Origin: Iris pallida
Taxonomy: Eukaryota; Streptophyta; Magnoliopsida; Asparagales; Iridaceae
DNA: 64,000 bases
Reading direction: 5' to 3'
Assembly (NCBI GenBank): GCA_029216955.1
Contig: JANAVB010004000.1
Span: 2,327,708-2,391,707 of the forward strand
The position numbers were made by a program, and so were the translations under genes. Numbering within the stretch: the stretch's first letter is position 1; every line of letters starts with the position of its first letter. This document shows positions 33,020 to 45,709 of the stretch, one piece after another. The notes under the pieces are model-generated. The model did not search any database and was not told the DNA's origin. It saw nothing but the letters and a program-made list of their open reading frames with translations.

Positions 33020-36000
33020 ATGTCTCAATCAGTATTCGTCCTTGATCTCTGTTCGTATCTTCTGAATCCCGGGATTCTTGTCCTGATCATATGCTTGTAT
33101 CGTTGCTCTGTCCTGGTCCTTCCTTATTGTTCTTTATGTCATCTTCTTCAGTGGCATTGTTCGTGGTCCTACCGACCAGCAAGGCGGAGCACCTCCTGCG
33201 GACCAGCAGCAACCTGGAGATCAATCCCAGCACTCCGGAGTAGCCTCCAGAGTCGCGTCTATTGAGGGAGAGCCACCAGTTCAGCCAGTTCAGCCATTTC
33301 AGCCTGTAGAACCTGATGATGGCACTTTGGTAGGACTCGTCAAGACTTTGATAGCTTCCCAAGATCGTCGTGGGGATGCCTTGCAACAGGCAGTGGCAGA
33401 TGCTTTGACCCGGGGTGGTCATCAGGGTAACAGCGCGGCCAACAGCTTCAAGCGCTTGAACCCTCCATTCTTCGACGGTAGTGAAGATGCTATCGCGGCA
33501 GATACATGGCTTCAGGATACAGAGGTGGTTCTAGAAGCAGCCAAGACTCTAGAGAACGAGAAGGTAGCCGTGGTGTGCCTGCAGTTGTTAGATCTTGTCC
33601 GCAGCTGTTGGGCAGCGTAGGCCGTTGGGTTAGCAGCACCCATTCCTTGGGCAGTATTCAGAGAGAGATTCCAGACCAAGTATTTCGATGCCGTGGCTCG
33701 GTATGATCTGCAGACCAGGTTCACCAATCTGAAGCAAGGAGGCATGACGGTCGATGGATATACGGTCGAGTTTTCGAGACTCAGTCGGTTTGCTCCCACC
33801 TTGGTGGCAACCGAGTATGATAGAGCCCAGCGATTCCAGCAGGGACTGCACCTGGAAATCTTGTTAGCAGTTGAGCAGTTTGAGCATCAGACTTTTGATG
33901 CAGTCTTGAGAGCAGCCCGGAGGCATGAGTATACCTCACAGAGGATCGTGGACAGGACCGGAGGTCGGAAGAGATCTCACGGCCAGATGAATCAGTCTTC
34001 AGCCCCAGCCCCGGCATCCAGGGCTTTGACTATTGGAGCTCCGAGGCGAGCAGCCTCAGTGACGTCGGTTCAGCATTCAGCCCCGACGTACCCTCAGCAG
34101 CAGCAGCAGCAGAAGCAGAAGCAGCCTTCCGCAGTGGGTTGTTCTCATTGTGGGAAGTCAGGCCATGTGGTGGCAGAGTGCCGTAGGGCGCAGGGATTGT
34201 GTCTGGCTTGTGGAGCACCAGACCATAGGGTTGGATCCTGCCCGAACAGGGGTGGTTCATCCTCATCCAACCTTTCTAGCTCTTCAGTGAGAGGACCAGC
34301 TCCGGTCCATCAGCAGCAGTATCCATTACCGAGGCCCTTGCCGCCTCAGACCCAAGTGTTCCAGCAGCAGAACCCCCAGCAGTATGCACAAGTCCAAGCC
34401 CAGAGTCAGAGCAGACAGCGAGGATTTCAGCAGAGGGGACCAGCACCCCGAGGGCACGGTCAGGCTATGGTAATGACCGTGGAGGAAGGATTGGCACCAG
34501 GAGAGGTAGTGGCAGGTACTATTCTCGTCAACTCCTTTCCAGCTTCAGCTTTATTTGATTCTGGTGCATCGCATTCATTTATGTCTGCACGATTCGCGAC
34601 ACGGGTAGGATTGGAGCCCGAATCATTATCAGTAAGGCTTAATATACTTACTGGTAATGGACTTGTGGGAGTAGATAGAGTGTTTTCCTCGTGTCGGATC
34701 GTAGTTAGCGGTAGGGAATTCCCCGCTAGATTGATAGAGTTCCCGATGGCCGATTATGATGTGGTCCTAGGGATGGATTGGTTGAGAAACCAGTATGCTA
34801 GGATAGACTGCCATATTGGTAGGGTTGTTTTTAGCATTCCAGGAGAGCCAGAGTTTTCTTTCTCTCGAGGCGAGGTTGAGCCTTTTCCTCCGATATTGCG
34901 GATGGCAGTAGCAGCAGTTCAGTTGCCTAGGATAGTCGAGGAGTATCCAGATGTTTTCCCAGAAGAACTTCCAGGTATGCCTCCGGAGCGGGAGATCGAG
35001 TTCACTATAGACTTGATTCCCGGGACAGCCCCAGTGTCAGAAAGAGTCTACAGGATGGCGCCATCAGAGTTGGAGATATTATACAAGATGATTGAAGAGC
35101 TTAGAACCAAGGGATTCATTCGTGCTAGTGGATCGCCTTGGGGAGCCCCGATGCTTCTTGTGAAAAAGAAGGATGCTACGTCCAGGTTATGTGTTGATTA
35201 TCGTACCTTGAACTCAGTGACAATCAAGAACAGATACCCTCTTCCGAGGATAGATGACTTGTTTGATCAACTCAAGGGGGCTTCAGTATTCTCGAAGATT
35301 GATTTGCGCTCTGGTTATCATCAGATCAGAGTCAGAGAGCAGGACATCCCGAAGACAGCTTTTAGATCGAGATATGGGCATTGGGAGTTCCTTGTTATGC
35401 CTTTTGGAGCAACCAATGCGCCGGCAGTATTCATGGACCTTATGAATCGCATCTTCATGCCTTACTTGGATCAGTTTGTGATTGTGTTCTTGGATGACAT
35501 CCTGGTCTACAGCAAGAGTGAGGCGGAGCATGAGCAGCATCTTCGTGTGGTTCTTCAGACTCTCAGAGAGCACCAGTTATATGCCAAGTTCAGTAAATAC
35601 GAGTTTTGGCTCGATCGTATTTCGTACTTGGGTCATATCATCACCAGAGGAGGAGTAGAAGTGGATCCCCAGAAGATTTTGGCTATTGAGTCATGGCCAG
35701 TGCCCAGCACCGTTGCAGAAGTTCGCAGTTTCCTTGGATTGGCTGGCTATTACCGACGGTTTGTTTCGGATTTTGCTCGAATTTTAGCGCCATTGACCCA
35801 GTTGACCCGCAAGGATACACAGTTTGCTTGGACAACAGAGTGTCAGAGTTCTTTTGAGCAGTTGAAACGAGGCCTGATAACAGCTCCTATTCTCACGCTT
35901 CCAGATGGGATCGGAGGATTCTCAGTGTACTGTGATGCTTCAGGCAGAGGTTTAGGATGTGTTCTGATGCAGCATGGGAAGGTGATAGCTTATGCATCAC

Positions 36001-37814
36001 GACAACTTCGTGATCATGAGAGGAATTATCCAACCCATGACTTGGAGCTAGCAGCAGTAGTGTTTGCACTTAAGTTGTGGAGGTACTACTTGTATGGAGA
36101 CAGGGTGGAGATTTTCACCGACCACAAAAGCCTGAAGTATGTTTTCACCCAGAAGGATCTTAACATGCGTCAGAGGAGGTGGCTGGAGCTTCTTGTGGAT
36201 TATGATGTCAGCTTGCAGTATCATCCTGGAAAGGCCAATGTCGTAGTAGATGCATTGAGCAGGAGAGCCGGAGCTTATTTCCTAACAGCGCAACCAGAGC
36301 TGTTAGCAGATCTTCAGAAGATGGGTATTGAAGTTGTTCTTCCTTCCAGTGTGGCGTTGATGGTCAGCATGCAAGTTCAGTCCACTATAGTTGAGAGGGT
36401 CCGGATGGCACAGTCGGCAGATTCCAAGCTTCAGCGACTCAGAGCAGAGTGTGAAGCAGGACGAAGACCAGAGTTATGTATTCATGAGGATGGTACACTT
36501 AGGCATGGTAAGCGTCTTTGTGTACCCAGTGGAGACATCAGACAGGAGATCATGTCAGAAGCGCACAGTTCGCAGTATTCCATCCATCCCGGCAGTACGA
36601 AGATATACCGTGATATCCGTCAGCACTTCTAGTGGAATGGCATGAAGCGGGAGATAGCCCGGTTTGTCTCTCGGTGTTTGGTTTGCCAACAAGTTAAAGC
36701 CGAACATTAGAGACCGGCTGGACTTCTTCAGTCCTTACCGATTCCAGAATGGAAGTGGGAGCATGTGACCATGGATTTTGTGACTGGACTACCTAGATCC
36801 CCAGCTGGTAGAGATGCTATCTGGGTTATAGTTGATCGGCTCACGAAGGTAGCTCACTTTCTTCCATTCAGAGTTGGTCAGTCAACGGCTCAGTTAGCAG
36901 AGATGTACCTCAGGCAGATTGTCAGGTTTCACGGTATCCCAGTCAGTATCACCTCGGACCGAGATTCAAGATTTACGTCGTACTTTTGGCGTAGCTTGCA
37001 AGAGAGTTTGGGAACTCATCTCCAGTTCAGTTCAGCATATCACCCGCAGACAGATGGCCAGTCGGAGCGTACGATCCAGACTCTTGAAGACATGTTGCGA
37101 TCTTGCACACTTGACTTCGGTGGTTCATGGGAAGATCATTTGCACCTGGTGGAATTCTCATACAACAATAGTTTCCAGGCCAGTATCCAGATGGCACCGT
37201 TCGAGGCACTGTATGGCAGGAAGTGCAGATCCCCGTTAGCCTGGGATGATGTTGGAGAGAGGCAGATACTTGGTCCAGAAATGATTGCCCAGACAGTCGA
37301 AGTGGTCAGGAGAGTCAGAGATCATCTTCGAGTTGCCCAAGATCGCCAGCGCCATTGGGCCGATTCTCATCGGCGCCCTCTCGAGTTTTCGATCGACGAT
37401 CATGTATTCCTGAGAATTTCGCCTAACCGTGGCGTCATTCGCTTCGGCGTACGGGGAAAGCTTAGTCCTAGGTATATAGGACCATTTGACATTCTGGAGC
37501 GAGTAGGAGATGTGTCCTATCGTCTCGCTCTTCCGTCGTCGCTAAGCGAGGTACATGACGTGTTCCATGTATCCCAATTACGACGGTATATCCCGGACCC
37601 GAGCCACATCCTGGATCATTCGGAATTGGTTGTTGGTACCAACCTTTCGTATGAGGAGAGGCCCGTGTCTATATTGGATCGAAGAGAGAAGATCCTCAAG
37701 AACAAGACTATCAAGTTAGTCCGAGTTGCTTGGGATCATCACTCTTTGGGGGAGTCAACGTGGGAGCGTGAGGATGATATCCGATCACGATATCCCGACT
37801 TGTTTGACTCGTGA
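33020..37814 (+). pseudogene. Unit B gag-pol, one frame with three stops
   Basis: A predicted leader exon (33020-33054) and 97-bp intron (33055-33151) lead into a single uninterrupted phase to TGA after the chromodomain at 37814. Domains in order are gag, two CCHC knuckles (about 34140-34245), protease DSGA (about 34557), RT with [10 protein letters not shown] (about 35490), RNase H, integrase and chromodomain-like C-terminus ([19 protein letters not shown]). There are no frameshifts. The stops are 33618-33620 (CAG to TAG), 36630-36632 (TGG to TAG, in QHFWWNG of the integrase zinc region) and 36708-36710 (CAG to TAG). The first two are shared with unit C at the exact unit spacing of 7738 bp. 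The segment 33693-36632 alone is 979 codons. The element looks recently dead compared with A. Confidence 0.95.
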
Positions 37815-37971
37815 GGTATAATGTCTTTCTTATGCCTCATGCCATCAATTCCTTGCTTGCATGATTGATTGATTGCCTAGTATAATTGCCTGTAAATAGT
37901 ATAGCTTGTTCTTGTCCCTCTAGCCTCTTGATTAAATTCCGAGGACGGAATTCTTTTAAGGTGGGTAGAGT

Positions 37972-40695
37972 TGTAATGTCTGTGGTTCATATTACGTATT
38001 TTGGAAATACGTGTACGTATTTTCTTGTATTGTTCCTTGTGTAGTTTTCTTGGCTTGGTTTAACTCTCGGTTTGGGTTGGTTTGGTTTGGCCGGCTGGTT
38101 GCTTGGTCCATCATGGACCAAGGTGAACCCCCTACCTACCACCAACCCATGATATTTATTTCCCCACCAACCTTCTCTCTCCTCCATAACTCTCATTTAT
38201 TTCTTCTTCTTCTTCCTTCCTCTCCACAACTCCCCAACCCTTAGGCAAGTGCAACTTGCTTCCACAAGAGAACTCATTTTATGGTTCCATTAGCTTCTTC
38301 TCATGATTCTAAACCACATTAGAACTTGTCATTTTCCATTTTGAGGCTTTAATTCTTGTAGATCTAGAGTTTTGCTATTTTCGGATTTTTGGTGTTTTGA
38401 TCTATCAAACTTGCTTGTTTTCAAGTTTTGGTGGTTCCATGTTGTAGATAATTTTATTCTACCCAATTTTGACCTTTGGAAAGTTGGATTCGGACTTGTT
38501 TTGACCAAGTTATGAGCATTTGGAGTTTTGGGTTCCATCCTTGGAGTTCTTACAGTTCTTGCTGTTCTTGCCCTCTGGAGAAGACGGTGAACAGTGAGCT
38601 AGTTTTTTAGCTTATGCCGCTGAGTCGTACGCTGCTCTTTAGCGAGCGTACGCTAGCCTTCGTACGCTGCTCTTTAGCGAGCGTACGCTAGCCTTCGTAC
38701 GCTGCTCTTTAGCGAGCGTACGCGTGCCTTCGTACGCTGCTCTTTAGTGAGCGTATGCTTACCTTGATACGCTGCCTGTTGGCAGCATGTCTTGAGCATA
38801 CGCTAGCTTGAGCGTACGCGTACCTTGGTACGCTAGCTTGAGCGAGCAAGGCGTACGCTGGCTTGAGCGTACGCTAGCCTATCTTGTCACCCTGGTTTAA
38901 CCCGAGAGCTTTGTGACCCCCCATACGCTGCCTTTTACGCTACCTTTTGGGAGCGTATGCTTACCTGAGAGTATGCCTACCTGAGCGTATGGCCCTTGGC
39001 AGACTTGATCTTATATTAGCATGTCAGTTTGGTTTTATTTTCCTTATCCTGGATTTATAGCCCTGTATATTGATATTTTATTAGATATTTAACGTCCATT
39101 TTATATCCTTACGCCTTTTGACCTGAACTTGATAATTCCCGAAATTACTTGATATGTTTAGAAATGATACCTGAGCCTGACACGATAGTGACCCGTAGTG
39201 GTGCACTCCTGACATGAGTAACATGACATGACCTGATAGTGGCCCGTCGTGGCGCACTCCTGACTAGTACACTTGACCTGATGACCTGACATGATTATCT
39301 CGAATAGCTGTTGCGACGGCTACCTGACATGACATGACCTGTATAATTAATCCTGGATACCGTGGGTGATTGTGCTTATATAAATAAACCAGTCCTGTCT
39401 TGCATCATGTCTAGGATGGGACTCCTGAGTACCACGGTCAGGAGTACCTATTAAAATGAACTAAGGACTAATAACTAGATTGATACATTAGTCATGAAGA
39501 GATTTCCCAGCTATAGGCAATCCCGTTACCTGGGCACGCCTTGGGATCTGTAGCCTGCCGACGAGTAGGGCACATTTCCAGCACACTGTCATGTGTTGCA
39601 CCCTTCAAGCTACCTAAGGGTACATTCGTTTTCTGGACGATGTACCCACCTGAATTTAACTCTAATCTTTTAACCCGAGGAACCTGGATGGTCTGCAGGG
39701 CTTGTGGCTGTGGAATAATCTCACTGCATCTTGTTAGTAATTAGGCTTATGACAACCCTAGTTAGTTAAAGTATCAAGCCGTAATTCTTGCTTGGCCGTG
39801 AAGTGATTGGATGGAGTCTAACCAGTCTAGTCTTGCCCTGACCCTGTTCCAGACTATTGAATGACCAGAATGCTTGTATTTATTTTCTCGATAAATGGTG
39901 AGAAACCAAGCTCCGTTCAGACGAAGGGTTACAACCCCGGTCCTTGTTTGGTTTACGGGTTGTAACCTGGCTATCTGAATAGTTCCATGGTTATTTCGTC
40001 GTATATCGTCCTGGCATATTTTTCTTATTTCCAGTTTTACCATTTATTTATATTCCTGTCTTTACTATATTATTTATATCCCTGTGCTGATTGCTGGTTT
40101 TAGTTCTTAAGTGAAGCCTCCTTTGTGGCACTTGCTCTTTCTGGGGTCTGACCCAGCTGGTTTTGTGTGGCTAGATTTCGGAGCAGCTACCGAGGATCTA
40201 CCGACATTCCTGTCAGATGGTGAACACTAGAAGGAATCCTGGCAACGAGTGGGTTATTTTTGGCTCTCCCACTCTATTGTAAAAATATTCTTTTGAGGCG
40301 TTTAGCCGACGAGCACTTGTTTAGCTCGATTGCACTTACTTACTGTCTGCCTACGGGCTGTAACATGATTAACAGATCCTAGGGTTGATCATGTATGACT
40401 AAACTCTTGCTAGTCCTAACATTTCGTAATGACTAGCTTCATGATCAGCTGAATATGTAATGTTTGGGACGCCTTACTATTGTATATTTAATGATCATAT
40501 ATCTTGTAACATTTACTCACTTGCTTGTGATTGAGACACTAGGCTTGTTCATGACCTTAAGAGACTGTTGGCTTGTAGATAAACCCTCATGTATCTAGAC
40601 AGCCGTGACCGTATAGCGAGGTGGGTTGCACTTCAATATACGTAGCTGGCTATGTCTGCCCCTGCTCTCTAGTATTCTGGTTCTGGGGCGTGACA
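37972..40695 (+). repeat. LTR3 of the array (2724 bp)
   Basis: It is 17 bp shorter than LTR1 and LTR2, from loss of one CTTGAGCGTACGCTAG unit in the palindrome cluster (38626-38880). It shares this loss with LTR4. The TATA-like box is at 39377-39386. It ends GGGGCGTGACA. Confidence 0.95.
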
Positions 40696-40757
40696 TGGTT
40701 TAAGTGGTGGCCCATGCAGGTGTTGTAAATCAAGATATGTGAGGGTTTACCGAATAG

Positions 40758-43700
40758 ATGTCTCAATCAGTATTCGTCCTTGGTCTCTGTTCGTATCTTC
40801 TGAATCCCTGGATTCTTGTCCTGATCATATGCTTGTATCGTTGCTCTGTCCTGGTCCTTCCTTATTGTTCTCTATGTCATCTTCTTCAGTGGCATTGTTC
40901 GTGGTCCTACCGACCAGCAAGGCGGAGCACCTCCCGCGGACCAGCAGCAACCTGGAGATCAAGCCCAGCACTCCGGAGTAGCCTCCAGAGTCGCGTCTAT
41001 TGAGGAAGAGCCACCAGTTCAGCCAGTTCAGCCAGTTCAGCCTGTAGAACCTGATGATGGCACTTTGGTAGGACTCGTCAAGACTTTGATAGCTTCCCAA
41101 GATCGTCGTGGGGATGCCTTGCAACAGGCAGTGGCAGATGCTTTGACCCGGGGTGGTCATCAGGGTAACAGCGCGGCCAACAGCTTCAAGCGCTTGAACC
41201 CTCCATTCTTCGACGGTAGTGAAGATGCTATCGCGGCAGATGCATGGCTTCAGGATACAGAGGTGGTTCTAGAAGCAGCCAAGACTCCAGAGAACGAGAA
41301 GGTAGCCGTGGTGCGCCTGCAGTTGTTAGATCTTGCCCGCAGCTGGTGGGCAGCGTAGGCCGTTGGGTTAGCAGCACCCATTCCTTGGGCAGTATTCAGA
41401 GAGAGATTCCAGACCAAGTATTTCGATGCCGTGGCTCGGTATGATCTGCAGACCAGGTTCACCAATCTGAAGCAAGGAGGCATGACGGTCGATGGATATG
41501 CGGCCGAGTTTTCGAGACTCAGTCGGTTTGCTCCCACCTTGGTGGCAACCGAGTATGATAGAGCCCAGCGATTCCAGCAGGGACTGCACCTGGAAATCTT
41601 GTTAGCAGTTGAGCAGTTTGAGCATCAGACTTTTGATGCAGTCTTGAGAGCAGCCCGGAGGCATGAGTATACCTCCCAGAGGATCGTGGACAGGACCGGA
41701 GGTCGGAAGAGATCTCACGGCCAGATGAATCAGTCTTCAGCCCCAGTCCCGGCATCCAGGGCTTTGACTATTGGAGCTCCGAGGCGAGCAGCCTCAGTGA
41801 CGTCGGTTCAGCATTCAGCCCCGACGTACCCTCAGCAGCAGCAGCAGCAGAAGCAGAAGCAGCCTTCCGCAGTGGGTTGTTCTCATTGTGGGAAGTCAGG
41901 CCATGTGGTGGCAGAGTGCCGTAGGGCGCAGGGATTGTGTCTGGCTTGTGGAGCACCAGACCATAGGGTTGGATCCTGCCCGAACAGGGGTGGTTCATCC
42001 TCATCCAACCTTTCTAGCTCTTCAGTGAGAGGACCAGCTCCGGTCCATCAGCAGCAGTATCCATTGCCGAGGCCCTTGCCGCCTCAGACCCAAGTGTTCC
42101 AGCAGCAGAACCCCCAGCAGTATGCACAAGTCCAAGCCCAGAGTCAGAGCAGACAGCGAGGATTTCAGCAGAGGGGACCAGCACCCCGAGGGCACGGTCA
42201 GGCTCTGGTGATGACCGTGGAGGAAGGATTGGCACCAGGAGAGGTAGTGGCAGGTACTATTCTCGTCAACTCCTTTCCAGCTTCAGCTTTATTTGATTCT
42301 GGTGCATCGCATTCATTTATGTCTGCACGATTCGCGACACGGATAGGATTGGAGCCCGAATCATTATCAGTAAGGCTTAATATACTTACTGGTAACGGAC
42401 TTGTGGGAGTAGATAGAGTGTTTTCCTCGTGTCGGATCGTAGTTAGCGGTAGGGAATTCCCCACTAGATTGATAGAGTTCCCGATGGCCGATTATGATGT
42501 GGTCCTAGGGATGGATTGGTTGAGAAACCAGTATGCTAGGATAGACTGCCATATTGGTAGGGTTGTTTTTAGCATTCCAGGAGAGCCAGAGTTTTCTTTC
42601 TCTCGAGGCGAGGTTGAGCCTTCTCCTCCGATATTGCGGATGGCAGTAGCAGCAGTTCAGTTGCCCAGGATAGTCGAGGAGTATCCAGATGTTTTCCCAG
42701 AAGAACTTCCAGGTATGCCTCCGGAGCGGGAGATCGAGTTCACTATAGACTTGATTCCAGGGACAGCCCCAGTGTCAGAAAGAGTCTACAGGATGGCGCC
42801 ATCAGAGTTGGAGATATTATACAAGATGATTGAAGAGCTTAGAACCAAGGGATTCATTCGTGCTAGTGGATCGCCTTGGGGAGCCCCGATGCTTCTTGTG
42901 AAAAAGAAGGATGGTACGTCCAGGTTATGTGTTGATTATCGTACCTTGAACTCAGTGACAATCAAGAACAGATACCCTCTTCCGAGGATAGATGACTTGT
43001 TTGATCAACTCAAGGGGGCTTCAGTATTCTCGAAGATTGATTTGCGCTCTGGTTATCATCAGATCAGAGTCAGAGAGCAGGACATCCCGAAGACAGCTTT
43101 TAGATCGAGATATAGGCATTGGGAGTTCCTTGTTATGCCTTTTGGAGCAACCAATGCGCCGGCAGTATTCATGGACCTTATGAATCGCATCTTCATGCCT
43201 TACTTGGATCAGTTTGTGATTGTGTTCTTGGATGACATCCTGGTCTACAGCAAGAGTGAGGCGGAGCATGAGCAGCATCTTCGTGTGGTTCTTCAGACTC
43301 TCAGAGAGCACCAGTTATATGCCAAGTTCAGTAAATACGAGTTTTGGCTCGATCGTATTTCGTACTTGGGTCATATCATCACCAGAGGAGGAGTAGAAGT
43401 GGATCCCCAGAAGATTTTGGCTATTGAGTCATGGCCAGTGCCCAGCACCGTTGCAGAAGTTCGCAGTTTCCTTGGATTGGCTGGCTATTACCGACGGTTT
43501 GTTTCGGATTTTGCTCGAATTTTAGCGCCATTGACCCAGTTGACCCGCAAGGATACACAGTTTGCTTGGACAACAGAGTATCAGAGTTCTTTTGAGCAGT
43601 TGAAACGAGGCCTGATAACAGCTCCTATTCTCACGCTTCCAGATGGGATCGGAGGATTCTCAGTGTACTGTGATGCTTCAGGCAGAGGTTTAGGATGTGT

Positions 43701-45552
43701 TCTGATGCAGCATGGGAAGGTGATAGCTTATGCATCACGACAACTTCGTGATCATGAGAGGAATTATCCAACCCATGACTTGGAGCTGGCAGCAGTAGTA
43801 TTTGCACTTAAGTTGTGGAGGTACTACTTGTATGGAGACAGGGTGGAGATTTTCACCGACCACAAGAGCCTGAAGTATGTTTTCACCCAGAAGGATCTTA
43901 ACATGCGTCAGAGGAGGTGGCTGGAGCTTCTTGTGGATTATGATGTCAGCTTGCAGTATCATCCTGGAAAGGCCAATGTCGTAGTAGATGCATTGAGCAG
44001 GAGAGCCGGAGCTTATTTCCTAACAGCGCAACCGGAGCTGTTAGCAGATCTTCAGAAGATGGGTATTGAAGTTGTTCTCCCTTCCAGTGTGGCGTTGATG
44101 GTCAGCATGCAAGTTCAGTCCACTATAGTTGAGAGGGTCCGGATGGCACAGTCGGCAGATTCCAAGCTTCAGCGACTCAGAGCAGAGTGTGAAGCAGGAC
44201 GAAGACCAGAGTTATGTATTCATGACGATGGTACACTTAGGCATGGTAAGCGTCTTTGTGTACCCAGTGGAGACATCAGACAGGAGATCATGTCAGAAGC
44301 GCACAGTTCGCAGTATTCCATCCATCCCGGCAGTACGAAGATATACCGTGATATCCGTCAGCACTTCTAGTGGAATGGCATAAAGCGGGAGATAGCCCGG
44401 TTTGTCTCTCGGTGTTTGGTTTGCCAACAAGTTAAAGCCGAACATCAGAGACCGGCTGGACTTCTTCAGTCCTTACCGATTCCAGAATAGAAGTGGGAGC
44501 ATGTGACCATGGATTTTGTGACTGGACTACCTAGATCCCCAGCTGGTAGAGATGCTATCTGGGTTATAGTTGATCGGCTCACGAAGGTAGCTCACTTTCT
44601 TCCATTCAGAGTTGGTCAGTCAACGGCTCAGTTAGCAGAGATGTACCTCAGGCAGATTGTCAGGTTTCACGGTGTCCCAGTCAGTATCACCTCGGATCGA
44701 GATTCAAGATTTACGTCGTACTTTTGGCGTAGCTTGCAAGAGAGTTTGGGAACTCATCTCCAGTTCAGTTCAGCATATCACCCGCAGACAGATGGCCAGT
44801 CGGAGCGCACGATCCAGACTCTTGAAGACATGTTGCGGTCTTGCACACTTGACTTCGGTGGTTCATGGGAAGATCATTTGCACCTGGTGGAATTCTCATA
44901 CAACAATAGTTTCCAGGCCAGTATCCAGATGGCACCGTTCGAGGCACTGTATGGCAGGAAGTGCAGATCCCCGTTAGCCTGGGATGATGTTGGAGAGAGG
45001 CAGATGCTTGGTCCAGAAATGATTGCCCAGACAGTCGAAGTGGTCAGGAGAGTCAGAGATCATCTTCGAGTTGCCCAAGATTGCCAGCGCCATTGGGCCG
45101 ATTCTCATCGGCGCCCTCTCGAGTTTTCGATCGGCGATCATGTATTCCTGAGGATTTCGCCTAACCGTGGCGTCATTCGCTTCGGCGTACGGGGAAAGCT
45201 TAGTCCTAGGTATATAGGACCATTTGACATTCTGGAGCGAGTAGGAGATGTGTCCTATCGTCTCGCTCTTCCGTCGTCGCTAAGCGAGGTACATGACGTG
45301 TTCCATGTATCCCAATTATGACGGTATATCCCGGACCCGAGCCACATCCTGGATCATTCGGAATTGGTTGTTGGTACCAACCTTTCGTATGAGGAGAGGC
45401 CCGTGTCTATATTGGATCGAAGAGAGAAGATCCTCAAGAACAAGACTATCAAGTTAGTCCGAGTTGCTTGGGGTCATCACTCTTTGGGGGAGTCAACATG
45501 GGAGCGTGAGGATGATATCCGATCACGATATCCCGACTTGTTTGACTCGTGA
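40758..45552 (+). pseudogene. Unit C gag-pol, one frame with four stops
   Basis: The layout is the same as unit B: leader exon 40758-40792, intron 40793-40889, then gag-PR-RT-RH-INT-chromodomain in one phase to 45552. The stops are 41356-41358 and 44368-44370, both identical in position to B. Stops 44488-44490 (TGG to TAG) and 45319-45321 (CGA to TGA, just before the chromodomain) are private. In the 979-codon segment 41431-44370, C differs from B at only about a dozen residues. It shares with B several residues not found in A and D (for example ILAPL, GIGGF, RYYLY, VVVDALS). C is therefore a segmental copy of B or of their common mutated ancestor. Confidence 0.95.
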
Positions 45553-45709
45553 GGTATAATGTCTTTCTTATGCCTCATGCCATCAATTCCTTGCTTGCAT
45601 GATTGATTGATTGCCTAGTATAATTGCCTGTGAATAGTATAGCTTGTTCTTGTCCCTCTAGCCTCTTGATTAAATTCCGAGGATGGAATTCTTTTAAGGT
45701 GGGTAGAGT

